The position numbers and the translations under genes were made by a program. Under the pieces are notes generated by a model. The model did not search any database. It saw nothing but the letters and a program-made list of their open reading frames with translations, and was not told where the DNA came from. From Spirochaetales bacterium (GTDB taxonomy: Bacteria > Spirochaetota > Spirochaetia > UBA9216): a DNA stretch of 41,621 nt. The stretch lies in the NCBI GenBank assembly GCA_016342585.1, contig JAEINK010000045.1, forward strand, positions 1 to 41,621, given 5' to 3'. Below, one piece after another: positions 1 to 9,345 of the stretch (positions within the stretch are counted from its first letter, which is position 1; every line of letters begins with the position of its first letter).

Positions 1-1
1 C

Positions 2-70
2 GATGTTCATGCAATGGAAGCGCTTTTAAGAGTCTTTGCCGGAAACCCATTCATGGTTGGTGCTGAGTAG
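2..70 (+). CDS. C-terminal end of an unidentified upstream gene
   Basis: An open frame enters from the left edge and stops with TAG at 68-70. Its 22 visible residues end in NPFMVGAE. The frame overlaps the start of the next gene, as in tightly packed operons. Too little is present to assign a family, and chance openness of such a short stretch cannot be excluded. Confidence 0.35.
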   Translation, partial: DVHAMEALLRVFAGNPFMVGAE

Positions 71-1034
71 TTACGAATCAGGATTCTTATATCCGGAAAA
101 ATATAAGTACATCTCATCCAAAAGAGAAACAATAAAGGATCTCTACGAAAAACTATATACCCAAAATCCGGGAATAGCGCGCCATTTTATCTACCAGGAG
201 GGGACACACATCCAGGGTCATATGGCCATGCTCAGGTCCTACGAGGACTCCTGGCTCCTCCATCATCATGCCGCGAGCACTTCCCATAGTCAGAATGCAG
301 GACTGCACGTCCTGAACCAGGTTGGGAGTTTCGGAAATAATTGTCATAGAATAAAAAGTCTCCATATGGTCTACCTCATGTGCTATTATAGGGAGGAAAA
401 TAAATTCCCCAGGCGGGTCTTCGGTGACCTTGCAAGGAAGATCAACAATCCAGGTCATTGTTCACTGGATAACTGGGCTTATCTTCATTATTACAGAGAT
501 GTGCTCATCCCGTCGCCACTACCGGAAGGATGGGACCTTGAAAAAACGACCAATGGAGAATTGAAAGATCTGGAGTGTTTTTATCGAAATCATTCCAATG
601 GATTATTATTAAAGGCCCTGAATCTTTCCGGTGGATCTCATTCAAATCCTGATCTACTGAAAGAGTACAGCAGGTCCGGGTTCAACAGAAAAATAGAGCT
701 CTTTACCATGAAAAAAGATGGTGAACCCAGGGGAATCATTATGGCGGATCTCTCGGAAGCAGGCTTGAACATGTCTGATTTAACGAATTCATTTAAACTG
801 TTTATTATGGATCCGGAAGAAATGACAGAAGTAATTATCAATTCCTTTTTAAACAGAGTCTCCGAAATATTCGGTGAGGAGAACAGAATACCGGTATTAG
901 TATATCCGGAAGATACGGCCATGAAACTGAATATGCCCGTCGAAAAGAGTTATACACTCTGGGTTATTAATATGGAAGCAAGCGATACATATTTTAAATA
1001 TTTAAAAACTCTCTTAAAATTCATTCACCATTAG
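36..1034 (+). CDS. Hypothetical protein, possible GNAT/acyl-CoA N-acyltransferase fold
   Basis: This 332-residue soluble protein has no signal peptide or membrane segment. I do not recognise the family with certainty. A central block rich in His and aromatic residues (HHHAAST, then GLHVLNQ) followed by a long alpha/beta C-terminal half is reminiscent of acyl-CoA N-acyltransferase-like proteins found beside cyclic-di-GMP genes, but no catalytic motif is clear. The first possible start after the in-frame stop at 27-29 is TTG at 36. TTG at 57 and GTG at 60 are alternatives, and none has a good ribosome site. The gene ends 10 bases before the HD-GYP gene, so the two are probably co-transcribed and may act in one signalling pathway. 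Confidence 0.55.
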   Translation: MPETHSWLVLSSYESGFLYPEKYKYISSKRETIKDLYEKLYTQNPGIARHFIYQEGTHIQGHMAMLRSYEDSWLLHHHAASTSHSQNAGLHVLNQVGSFGNNCHRIKSLHMVYLMCYYREENKFPRRVFGDLARKINNPGHCSLDNWAYLHYYRDVLIPSPLPEGWDLEKTTNGELKDLECFYRNHSNGLLLKALNLSGGSHSNPDLLKEYSRSGFNRKIELFTMKKDGEPRGIIMADLSEAGLNMSDLTNSFKLFIMDPEEMTEVIINSFLNRVSEIFGEENRIPVLVYPEDTAMKLNMPVEKSYTLWVINMEASDTYFKYLKTLLKFIHH

Positions 1035-1044
1035 GAGAGAATCC

Positions 1045-3003
1045 GTGAAGGAACTCAAAGACTTTGAACGGCCGTACAGCAGCCGTATTATTGATGCTTA
1101 TGTAAAACTGATAAAAAAACAGTACCCAACAGTGGATATAATAGACTTACTCAACTATTCAGAAATGGAACTATACCAGATTGCAGATCAAGCCTATTGG
1201 TTTTCCCAGCGACAGGTAGATCTATTCTACGAAAGGGCTGTTCAGCTCACCGGACAAAAAAACCTCGCCAGGGAAACAGGGAAGTTTTTTGCCACCTTCC
1301 AGGAAGGTAATCTGCTTAAAAAATATTTTTTAAGCCTCCTGGGTCCTTTAGGTGCTTTTGAGAAGGTCGAATATGTCTCTAAAAGCTTTACAAACTATAC
1401 AGAATACAAGGTGAAAGCTCTCTCAAGGAGTTCTGTCGAGGTATCTGTCCATGTGAATGGTAATGTTGACGAAAAGAAATATCAGTGTGAAAATCGGATT
1501 GGGATGCTGGAAGCCGTCCCCATGCTTTTCAATTCGAAACTCCCGGAGATTCATCATCCCGAATGTGTATTCAATGGAGGGAAAGTTTGCCGGTATATAA
1601 TAAGCTGGGAAAATTCCCCATCTGTAACAGCGAAAAGAGTTGAAGCCTTTACCATCCCATCAATTGGTTTAGTCAATCTCATCTCCGCGATTTTAGCTCC
1701 TGCACTTACAGCAAATTATATCTTTCCAATCTCTGCCTTCATCTCAATTGGTTTCTACGCCCTGGTAAAAAGAAAACAGGTAAGAGAGCTTTCCAACAAG
1801 GTAAAGGCCGCACAAAGAACAACCGATGAGCTGATACATCAGATAGACCTGAATCATAACAACACAAAAATATCCCAGGAGCTTGGAGCGGCTGTTAATG
1901 AAAAACTTTCCATAGATGCCCTTCTCCAGAAAGCCATAGAGATTACCGAAAAGCGACTGGAGTTTGACCGGGGACTCATCCTCCTTGCGAATAAGGACAA
2001 AACGGCCCTGGAGTTCAAATCAGGCTATGGATATCACGCGGGATACCAGGAGCTCCTGAATACAACGGCCTTCAATCTTGAAAACCCCCAATCCAAAGGT
2101 ATCTTTGTGGTTTGCTTTAAGGAACAGAGACCATTTCTGATTAATGATGTCGAAGATATCAAGAAAGATCTGAGTCTGCGGAGTATAGCCTTCACAAAAA
2201 GCCTTGGAAGTAAGTCCTTCATATGTTGTCCCATTATTTCGGATGGAGAAACGATTGGAATAATATCCGTCGACAACCTTCACTCTCAACGACCGCTCAT
2301 CCAGAGTGATATCAGCCAGCTTATGGCCATTGCCTCGGTAATCGGTATTGGGATCAAAAAGGTAAGGCTGCTCCAGGCAAGAGAACTTCAGTTCCAGTCT
2401 ATAATCAAGGTTCTCGCCTCCAGCATTGATGCAAGAGACCCCTTAACATCGGGTCATTCGGAAAAAGTTGCCGAATATTCCGACGAGATAGCCAAACGAA
2501 TGGGGTTTTCCGATCAAGAGAGAGCTGTTCTTAAAATTGCCGCCCTGCTCCACGATTACGGTAAGATTGGAGTTCCCGATCATATCCTCAAGAAAAACGG
2601 GCAACTGACTCTCGATGAGTTTGAAATCATCAAGACCCACGCAGAGAAAACAAGTTCGATCCTGAATCAGATTAATTTCGAGGATGATTTTTCACACATC
2701 CCCTCCATCGCGGGGTCCCATCATGAACGAGTTGACGGAAATGGATACCCCCAGGGGCTAAAAGGAGAAGAGATCCCTCTGGAATCTAAAATCATTGCCA
2801 CTGCGGATTTCTATGAAGCCATTACATCCCAACGGCATTATCGAAGCCCCATGCCAAATCTGGAAGCCTATACAATCCTCAGACAGGAATCGGGAGCCCA
2901 TCTTGATCCGAAGATAGTTAAGATATTCTGTGAATATCTTCGAGAGAATTGGGATGAATCTCAGGAGAGGGAAAAACCTAAAAAGAAACTCACTCTACGT
3001 TGA
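1045..3003 (+). CDS. GAF and HD-GYP domain protein, probable cyclic-di-GMP phosphodiesterase
   Basis: The start is GTG at 1045 behind AGGAGAG. The 652 residues show, in order, an N-terminal alpha/beta sensor-like domain (about 1-195) that recalls V4R/heme-NO-binding-like modules, two adjacent hydrophobic helices (about 205-245), a short coiled coil, a GAF domain (about 280-445) and an HD-GYP domain (about 455-640). The HD-GYP metal and signature residues are intact: HDYGKIG, then HHE followed by DGNGYP. Such domains hydrolyse cyclic di-GMP at the membrane. The 3' end overlaps the convergent methyltransferase gene by 14 bases. Catalytic assignment rests on motifs; the input ligand of the sensor part is unknown. 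Confidence 0.88.
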   Translation: MKELKDFERPYSSRIIDAYVKLIKKQYPTVDIIDLLNYSEMELYQIADQAYWFSQRQVDLFYERAVQLTGQKNLARETGKFFATFQEGNLLKKYFLSLLGPLGAFEKVEYVSKSFTNYTEYKVKALSRSSVEVSVHVNGNVDEKKYQCENRIGMLEAVPMLFNSKLPEIHHPECVFNGGKVCRYIISWENSPSVTAKRVEAFTIPSIGLVNLISAILAPALTANYIFPISAFISIGFYALVKRKQVRELSNKVKAAQRTTDELIHQIDLNHNNTKISQELGAAVNEKLSIDALLQKAIEITEKRLEFDRGLILLANKDKTALEFKSGYGYHAGYQELLNTTAFNLENPQSKGIFVVCFKEQRPFLINDVEDIKKDLSLRSIAFTKSLGSKSFICCPIISDGETIGIISVDNLHSQRPLIQSDISQLMAIASVIGIGIKKVRLLQARELQFQSIIKVLASSIDARDPLTSGHSEKVAEYSDEIAKRMGFSDQERAVLKIAALLHDYGKIGVPDHILKKNGQLTLDEFEIIKTHAEKTSSILNQINFEDDFSHIPSIAGSHHERVDGNGYPQGLKGEEIPLESKIIATADFYEAITSQRHYRSPMPNLEAYTILRQESGAHLDPKIVKIFCEYLRENWDESQEREKPKKKLTLR

Positions 3004-3814
3004 CAGAATCAGCACCCCTGCTCCCCCTGCAAATAATAAGGGGGGTATAGGTAAAACGGCGGGGGTCCTGAAAGAATTTCCTGCAATCCAGATAGAACTC
3101 CTCAAAACCCCCGGGATAGTCGGGATAATCATAGCCGGAATCCCGGCCTGCCACGGCAACTTTCTGAAGCCAGTTGAACTCTTCGCCTTCTTTCAGTTCT
3201 CCGAAAATAAGATGATGAGCCCCCACATGGATATCTATATTTTCCAGCTGGAGATCAAACATATGAGAATAGAGCCTCCTGCCGGCATAGGGATCAAAAT
3301 CTGCATCCTTCTCCAGAGCCGCAATACTGGATTCAATCGCATTCTTAAGTCGTGCGGAATGGCCGTAATGATTCATACTGTTATGGTCCAGATCGATCAG
3401 ACATAGGATACCTTCCGGAGAGAGGAGTTTTGAGAGTTTTTCAACCAGATCAAATTGGGATTTCCGATGATATTCAAGAAAGAATCGTACCCAGATGAAA
3501 TCGAATTGACCAAGATCGGATAAGTCCTGATAAATATCCCTCTCCACAAATGATATCCCATCCCCGGAGTAGTTCTCCCGGGCAAAGGATATTCTATCAG
3601 AAGATCTATCGATACCAAGGACCTCACCAGTTACCCCGGTGATCTCCTTCAGATAGGAGGAGGTTTTACCGCTTCCACAGCCGATATCGGCCACACGCAT
3701 CCCGGGCTTCAGACCGGCCCAGCATGCCTGTTCCTGTACAGCCGAAGAACCGGTTTTCGTCTCCAACCTCTTAACTTCATCACAGCTTTCCATTATGTAC
3801 GATGATTTTTCCAT
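2990..3814 (-). CDS. Class I SAM-dependent methyltransferase
   Basis: The SAM-binding motif I (VADIGCGSGKT) and the acidic end of motif II (VLGIDRS) are clear, followed by motif IV around QFDFIWVRFF. The fold is that of UbiE/Menaquinone-methyltransferase-like small-molecule methyltransferases, but the substrate cannot be told. ATG at 3814 is preferred because GAGGAT lies about 10 bases upstream; TTG at 3832 would also be in frame. The start lies inside the 3' end of the radical SAM gene (35-base overlap), so the two are translationally coupled and may modify the same substrate. The 3' end overlaps the HD-GYP gene on the other strand. Confidence 0.8.
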   Translation of the reverse strand: MEKSSYIMESCDEVKRLETKTGSSAVQEQACWAGLKPGMRVADIGCGSGKTSSYLKEITGVTGEVLGIDRSSDRISFARENYSGDGISFVERDIYQDLSDLGQFDFIWVRFFLEYHRKSQFDLVEKLSKLLSPEGILCLIDLDHNSMNHYGHSARLKNAIESSIAALEKDADFDPYAGRRLYSHMFDLQLENIDIHVGAHHLIFGELKEGEEFNWLQKVAVAGRDSGYDYPDYPGGFEEFYLDCRKFFQDPRRFTYTPLIICRGSRGADSVNVE

Positions 3815-5183
3815 TCTCGTGTTTATCCTCAACCTTTAGCGTGTGGGGAAATTTTCCATAATAAAATGATCGAACCCAGCCCCGCTTCATGGCTCTGTTA
3901 AAAATTAGAATAACTGCAAAACGAATAGGATTGCGAATTGCCACAAGACTCTTTACCATTCTATGGACAAATCCTGTACCCGTATAAATTCGTTTCTTGA
4001 TATAATTATCCCCTCTATATATTGCCTCTGTGGAGATTCCCTCAACCTTGTGTACAACTCGGGATAATCTGTAATTAGCCCAATCCTCCGGAAAATTATC
4101 ATCGATCAGCCGCCCTGTATCCTTCATCCTGTCATATAGCTCAGTCCCGGGAAGAGGTGTAAGGATGGCAATCTGACATATATCAATGCCGGATTTAAGG
4201 AGAAAGGAGGCGAATTTTCGGTAATATGAAGAAGATTCAAAATCATTTCCTATAATAAAACCGCCCATCACACCAATACTGTACCGATGAAATACCCGGA
4301 CGACCTTACGGTAGTTTTCAACCCCAATCCCGATATTCACACCCTTATGCATCTTTTTTAATCCATCCTGATCGATGGTCTCAAATCCTACAAAAGCAAT
4401 AAAACAACCGGCCCTGGCCGCCAGTTTTAATACGTCCGGATCCCGGGCAGCGTTTATAGAGGTCTGCATCCACCACCGTTTTTTCATTTTTCGATGGATC
4501 ATCCCCCTGAATATTTCCTTGGCCCGTTCCCGGCTCTCTTTGGAATTACCAATCAGATTATCATCAAGAAAAGCAACATACTTGCCGGGGAGAGATTCAA
4601 GTTCATCCAGGACATCCTCGGCAGTCCGCTGTCTGAACTCTTTCCCGAGATAGCGGGTCACAGAACAGAACGTGCAATCAAAGGGGCATCCTCTGGAAGT
4701 CTGGATAGACTGCCAGACATACCGATCGCCCAGTACATCCCGTCTGGGTCTGGGAGGCGAGTTTGCAAGATCAATATGCTCTCCCCGGTATACCTGCTTC
4801 AGCTTTCCGGAATTAAAATCCTTAAGAAGAACGGGCCAGACGGCCTCACCCTCTCCAATGACAATCGAATCAGCATAATGAAAGACCTCATCAGGGATCA
4901 TGGAGGCATGAATACCCCCCATAACTACGGGAACGCCCATATCCCTGTAGATCTTCGATATCTCGTAACCCCGGTTTATACTGGAGGTAAAACCGGTAAT
5001 TCCAACAAGATCCGCCTCTTCGAATTCGAAAATTTCGAAATTCTCATCGATGATCTTAACCTCCCAATCCGGAGGAGTAACACCGGCAAGATAGGCCAGT
5101 CCCAAGGGGGCGAATGTCGTAAAGCGGCTCAAAAGATATCCGCTCTTTTTTTGAACAGGGTTAATCAGTAGAAGCTTTTTCAA
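3780..5183 (-). CDS. B12-binding-domain radical SAM protein
   Basis: An N-terminal cobalamin-binding-like domain (KKLLLINPV at the start, GGIHAS near residue 90) precedes a radical SAM domain with the cluster motif CPFDCTFC (CxxxCxxC). The C-terminal third resembles the elongator-like part of this superfamily. Enzymes of this type carry out methylations or other radical chemistry on lipids, hopanoids or antibiotics; the substrate here is unknown. TTG at 5183 is chosen since TTGAGGAT sits directly upstream; TTG at 5195 is in frame but has no ribosome site. It leads a two-gene operon with the overlapping methyltransferase. Confidence 0.85.
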   Translation of the reverse strand: MKKLLLINPVQKKSGYLLSRFTTFAPLGLAYLAGVTPPDWEVKIIDENFEIFEFEEADLVGITGFTSSINRGYEISKIYRDMGVPVVMGGIHASMIPDEVFHYADSIVIGEGEAVWPVLLKDFNSGKLKQVYRGEHIDLANSPPRPRRDVLGDRYVWQSIQTSRGCPFDCTFCSVTRYLGKEFRQRTAEDVLDELESLPGKYVAFLDDNLIGNSKESRERAKEIFRGMIHRKMKKRWWMQTSINAARDPDVLKLAARAGCFIAFVGFETIDQDGLKKMHKGVNIGIGVENYRKVVRVFHRYSIGVMGGFIIGNDFESSSYYRKFASFLLKSGIDICQIAILTPLPGTELYDRMKDTGRLIDDNFPEDWANYRLSRVVHKVEGISTEAIYRGDNYIKKRIYTGTGFVHRMVKSLVAIRNPIRFAVILIFNRAMKRGWVRSFYYGKFPHTLKVEDKHENGKIIVHNGKL

Positions 5184-5310
5184 AGTAATCCTCAACGGCA
5201 GATTATACCATGAGTTTATATATAAGGAAGCTATTTAATAAATTTTCTCTATCATAGAAATGACGAGTAGTAACCATTCAGCAATTCTAAATGAGTTACC
5301 CGTTATGTGT

Positions 5311-5346
5311 CTTTAAAAACAAAAAGGGCTGCCGAAACGGCAGCCC
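5311..5346 (-). terminator. Intrinsic terminator of the hydrogenase operon
   Basis: A perfect 9-bp GC-rich stem (5326-5334 with 5338-5346, loop AAA) lies 25 bases after the hydA stop. Read on the minus strand it is followed by TTTTTGTTTTT (5325-5315). Confidence 0.93.
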
Positions 5347-5370
5347 TGGATTTTTATTATTTTACCGCAG

Positions 5371-7140
5371 TTATACGGTACACTCTTCACAGTTTTTGTA
5401 AACAGGTCGAGCCGTATACTTGGTGTGGAGGAGTTCATGAGATTTATGACTCATGGGTTCACCAAGGAACTTTTCGTAGATTTCGATAATCTCAGGATTA
5501 TGGTGGGAACACCGTATTGCTGATTTCTCATCATCCTTGTAAATTCCTGCAGTTCTTTTATCCCGGATATCATCTTCGGTTCCATAGGGCTGACCACCAC
5601 CGGCGATACAACCACCACGACAAGCCATAACCTCTACAAAATGGTAAGGAGGCTCTTTACCAGCAGCTTCGGCAGCCTTAATCTCTTCCATGAGGGATTT
5701 AACATTGGCCATACCGTGAGCAACGGCAACCTTGACTTTGGTTCCGTTAAAGTCAACCTCTCCAGCCTTAACACCTTCCATTCCACGAACGGCAGTAACA
5801 TTAAGATCGGCAAGTTCACTACCGGTAACAAGTTTATAGGCTGTTCTGACAGCCGCTTCCATAACACCACCGGTTACACCGAAGATTGTTCCTGCACCGG
5901 TGTAAGCACCGATGGGACTGTCTGCTTCTTCGTCAGCCAGGTTAACAAAATCGATACCAGCCGTCTTGAAAAGACGGGCAAGCTCCCTGGTTGTAAGAAC
6001 AAGATCAACATCCTGCTGGCCGGAAGCATACATATTATCATCTCTGGTAATTTCATACTTTTTAGCAGTACAGGGCATTATGGCAACAGAATAAATGTTT
6101 TTCGGATCGATTTTCCTCTGGTCAGCATAATAGGTTTTAGTCAACGCTCCCTGCATCATCATGGGAGACTTTGCCGTAGAGAATCTGGGGATCATGTCCG
6201 GATAGTATTTCTCCATATAGTCTGTCCATGCGGGACAACAGGAGGTTAGCTGGGGAAGAGATCCTTCACCGGTAGTGAGTCTCTTAACAAGCTCGGAACC
6301 CTCTTCCATAATGGTAAGGTCGGCAGAGAAGTTTGTATCGAATACAGCATCAACACCAAGCTGACGAAGGGCAGCATAAATCTTACCGGTAGTGATTGTT
6401 CCAGGAGCCATTCCGAAGGCTTCTCCGATGGCAACCCTTACGGCAGGAGCAATCTGAACGGCAACATGCTTTTCACCATCCTGAATAGCCTTGTAAAGGA
6501 GTTGTGTTTCATCTTTTTCGTAAATAGCACCTACCGGACAATGTGCTGAACACTGACCGCATTTGATACAGGGACTCTCTTCGAGAAGAATATCTCCAAC
6601 GGGGGCCAATCTTGTCTCTTCACCTCTATTGATGAACTCAAGAGCCCATACATCCTGAAGCTGCTGACAAACCTGAGCACAACGTCCACACTGAATACAT
6701 TTTGTGGGGTCCAGGATAATGGAGGGAGTTGACGTATCCTTGGGGAGTCTTCTTACATTCCTTTCGAAGGGAACTTCCCGGATACCGAATTCGGCAGCCA
6801 GATCCTGAAGCTCACAAGTTCCATTTCGTCCACAGGTAAGACACTCCTGGGGATGATTGGAAAGGATCAATTCAATAACAGTTCTTCTGATGGCGTGAAT
6901 CTCGGCATCATGAGTAATATAATTCTGACCAGCGACAACACCGGTTGCACAGGCTCTTACCATCCTGGGAGAACCTTCAATTTTTACGACACAGATACCA
7001 CAGGATGCCCAGGGTTCCAGGTCATTATGGAAACAGAGGGTAGGAATTTTCACTCCGGCCTCTTTAGCAGCCTTTAAGATAGTAGTTCCCTCGAGAACAC
7101 TAACGGGCTTACCGTTAATCTTTACTTCTACAGTTTTCAC
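5371..7140 (-). CDS. hydA: NADH-dependent [FeFe] hydrogenase, catalytic subunit
   Basis: This 589-residue protein carries an N-terminal [2Fe-2S] ferredoxin domain, a His-Cys [4Fe-4S] site (about 95-125), two [4Fe-4S] clusters (CIQCGRCAQVC and CIKCGQCSAHC) and the H-cluster domain with all three signatures: TSCCPAW, MPCTAKK and MACRGGCIAGG. It is the H2-producing subunit of the trimeric, electron-bifurcating (group A3 type) enzyme that uses NADH and reduced ferredoxin. GTG at 7140 with AAGGAG eight bases upstream is the start; a longer frame from 7248 would overlap hydB and has no ribosome site. It is the last gene of the operon before a strong terminator. Confidence 0.96.
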   Translation of the reverse strand: MKTVEVKINGKPVSVLEGTTILKAAKEAGVKIPTLCFHNDLEPWASCGICVVKIEGSPRMVRACATGVVAGQNYITHDAEIHAIRRTVIELILSNHPQECLTCGRNGTCELQDLAAEFGIREVPFERNVRRLPKDTSTPSIILDPTKCIQCGRCAQVCQQLQDVWALEFINRGEETRLAPVGDILLEESPCIKCGQCSAHCPVGAIYEKDETQLLYKAIQDGEKHVAVQIAPAVRVAIGEAFGMAPGTITTGKIYAALRQLGVDAVFDTNFSADLTIMEEGSELVKRLTTGEGSLPQLTSCCPAWTDYMEKYYPDMIPRFSTAKSPMMMQGALTKTYYADQRKIDPKNIYSVAIMPCTAKKYEITRDDNMYASGQQDVDLVLTTRELARLFKTAGIDFVNLADEEADSPIGAYTGAGTIFGVTGGVMEAAVRTAYKLVTGSELADLNVTAVRGMEGVKAGEVDFNGTKVKVAVAHGMANVKSLMEEIKAAEAAGKEPPYHFVEVMACRGGCIAGGGQPYGTEDDIRDKRTAGIYKDDEKSAIRCSHHNPEIIEIYEKFLGEPMSHKSHELLHTKYTARPVYKNCEECTV

Positions 7141-7150
7141 CCTAATCTCC

Positions 7151-8941
7151 TTATTTAACAAGTATCGCGCCGAATTTACAGGCATCGTAACAGGCACCAC
7201 ATTTAATACACAGGCTCTGATCAATGTGATGAGCCTCTTTCCGCTCACCGCTGATACAGTTCACAGGGCATTTTCTGGCACATACGGTACATCCGATACA
7301 TTTATCAGGATCAACTTCATAATGAACGAGATCCTTACACTTTCCAGCTATACATTTTCCTTCGGTGATATGCTCAAGGTATTCATCCTTGAAATACTTC
7401 ATGGTCGAGAGAACCGGGTTGGCTGCAGTCTGACCTAATCCACAGAGAGAAGCTTTTTTCATGGCCTCACCAATGGTTGTCATTCTTTCAAGATCTTCCA
7501 GCTCACCCTTCCCCTTGGAGATTTTACCAAGGATGTTATAAAGCTTTTTAGTTCCAATTCGGCAGGGAGCACACTTTCCGCAGGATTCTTCAACACAGAA
7601 GTCCATGTAGAACTTGGTAACATCGATAATACAATCATCTTCACTCATGACGATCATACCACCCGACCCCATCATGGAACCGATAGCGGTAAGTGAATCG
7701 AAGTCAATGGGAGTATCAAGGTATTTATCTGTAATAACACCACCGGAAGGTCCTCCGGTCTGTACAGCCTTGAACTTCTTTCCATCCCGGATTCCACCAC
7801 CAATATCAAAAACAATTTCCCGAAGAGTTGTTCCCATGGGAACCTCCACAAGACCGGAATTATTAATCTGACCAGTTAAAGCAAAAACCTTTGTACCTGA
7901 TGATTTTTCAGTTCCAATGGAAGAGAACCAGTCTCCACCCTTAAGGAGGATAGCGGGGATATTTGCCCAGGTCTCAACATTGTTGATAACGGTAGGTTTT
8001 TTCCAGAGTCCTTCCACTGCGGGAAAGGGCGGTTTGGGAGTGGGCATTCCTCGCATACCTTCGATGGATCTGAGAAGAGCTGTTTCTTCTCCACAAACAA
8101 AAGCACCGGCACCAAGTCTGATTTCAATATCAAAATCAAATCCACTGCCAAGGATGTCCGTTCCAAGAAGACCGTAATCCCTGGCCTGAGCCATGGCAGT
8201 TTCAAGTCTTGCAATAGCAAGGGGATATTCGGCTCGAATATAAATTATACCTCTATCAGCTCCTACAGCGAAACCGGCAATGGCCATGGCTTCCAGAACT
8301 GAGTGGGGATCTCCCTCCAGGGTGGAGCGGTCCATGTAGGCACCGGGGTCTCCCTCATCGGCATTACATACGATAAACTTCTGATCACTCTCGACCTGTT
8401 TGGTAAAATTCCACTTCATCCATGTGGGGAAACCAGCACCACCACGCCCACGAAGACCGGAAGTCTTCATCTCTTCGATAACACCATCGGGCTTTAATTC
8501 GAAAAGGGCTTTCTCAAGGGCTTTATATCCATCTCTGGCAATATATTCATCTATCTTCTCAGGGTCGATAAGACCACAGTTTCGAAGAACAATTCGGTAC
8601 TGTTTCTGATAGAATTTGATATCGTCCATATCGAACTCTTTCCCTTTTGTTTCTTCATCGACATAGAGAAGACGTTTTACCATTCTTCCTTTTATAACAG
8701 TCTCGGCAATAATCTCTTCCGCATCGGAAGGTTCTACCGTAACATAGAATGCTTCTTCAGGAAGAACCTTAACAATAGGTCCTTTTTCACAGAAACCGAA
8801 ACATCCGGTTTTAACAATCTGAACATCGGAAGCAACACCCTGTTTTTCAGCCTCAGCAACGAGGTTCTGAAAGATGTCTTCCGCTTTACTGGATTCGCAG
8901 GCCGTTCCGCCGCATACCAGAATATAGTTTTTTACAGCCAT
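7151..8941 (-). CDS. hydB: Bifurcating [FeFe] hydrogenase, NuoF-like flavin subunit
   Basis: The 596 residues contain an N-terminal thioredoxin-like [2Fe-2S] domain (first 100 residues), a NuoF-type FMN/NADH domain with GRGGAGFPTWMKW, the NuoF [4Fe-4S] motif ESCGKCAPCRIG, and a C-terminal 2x[4Fe-4S] ferredoxin domain (CIGCTVCARKCP, CIKCGACYDAC). This is the NADH-oxidising, flavin-bearing subunit of HydABC. ATG at 8941 has GGAGGAAGGA immediately upstream. It lies 12 bases after the small [2Fe-2S] protein gene and 11 bases before hydA. Confidence 0.96.
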   Translation of the reverse strand: MAVKNYILVCGGTACESSKAEDIFQNLVAEAEKQGVASDVQIVKTGCFGFCEKGPIVKVLPEEAFYVTVEPSDAEEIIAETVIKGRMVKRLLYVDEETKGKEFDMDDIKFYQKQYRIVLRNCGLIDPEKIDEYIARDGYKALEKALFELKPDGVIEEMKTSGLRGRGGAGFPTWMKWNFTKQVESDQKFIVCNADEGDPGAYMDRSTLEGDPHSVLEAMAIAGFAVGADRGIIYIRAEYPLAIARLETAMAQARDYGLLGTDILGSGFDFDIEIRLGAGAFVCGEETALLRSIEGMRGMPTPKPPFPAVEGLWKKPTVINNVETWANIPAILLKGGDWFSSIGTEKSSGTKVFALTGQINNSGLVEVPMGTTLREIVFDIGGGIRDGKKFKAVQTGGPSGGVITDKYLDTPIDFDSLTAIGSMMGSGGMIVMSEDDCIIDVTKFYMDFCVEESCGKCAPCRIGTKKLYNILGKISKGKGELEDLERMTTIGEAMKKASLCGLGQTAANPVLSTMKYFKDEYLEHITEGKCIAGKCKDLVHYEVDPDKCIGCTVCARKCPVNCISGERKEAHHIDQSLCIKCGACYDACKFGAILVK

Positions 8942-8952
8942 TCCTTCCTCCG

Positions 8953-9345
8953 TTACTCTGTAATGATATCCGCGGCGGGTTTATCAAAAATGTGGTTGTT
9001 TACAAGTGTTTTGTTAACGATATGCTCTTCCACGATCTTTGTAGCGACTTCACCGTCAACTTTTCCGTAAATTGTATCGGGCATTCCGGGAACCTTTACC
9101 GATACGGTAGGTTCTACATAACAAAGGCCCATACATCCGGTCTGTTTAACAGATACGTTTTTAAGCCCGGCATTATCAATGGCGTTAATAAACGCATCCA
9201 GACTCTCTTTAGCACCCGCGGCAATACCACAGGTACCCATTCCAATTACAATTTCTATATCCTTGCCTTCGGTCTCACGCTTCTCAATTTCATTCTTCTT
9301 TGATTCGCGTAATTTTCTCAGGTCTTCCAAGGTCATTTTACCCAT
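8953..9345 (-). CDS. Small thioredoxin-like [2Fe-2S] ferredoxin of the hydrogenase operon
   Basis: The 130-residue protein has a GMGTCGIAAGAK segment and a later GCMGLCYVEP segment, the spaced cysteines of thioredoxin-fold [2Fe-2S] proteins. Homologues sit between hydC and hydB in Thermotoga- and clostridia-type operons and probably pass electrons or assist assembly. ATG at 9345 has AGGAGA seven bases upstream; its start overlaps the stop of the ATPase gene by eight bases. Confidence 0.88.
   Translation of the reverse strand: MGKMTLEDLRKLRESKKNEIEKRETEGKDIEIVIGMGTCGIAAGAKESLDAFINAIDNAGLKNVSVKQTGCMGLCYVEPTVSVKVPGMPDTIYGKVDGEVATKIVEEHIVNKTLVNNHIFDKPAADIITE

Noticed and set aside
4494..5171. 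225-residue ORF opposite the radical SAM gene
   Set aside because: Complement of a clear radical SAM coding frame, with no motif or ribosome site of its own.
5641..6249. 202-residue ORF opposite hydA
   Set aside because: Antisense of the H-cluster domain; no recognisable features.
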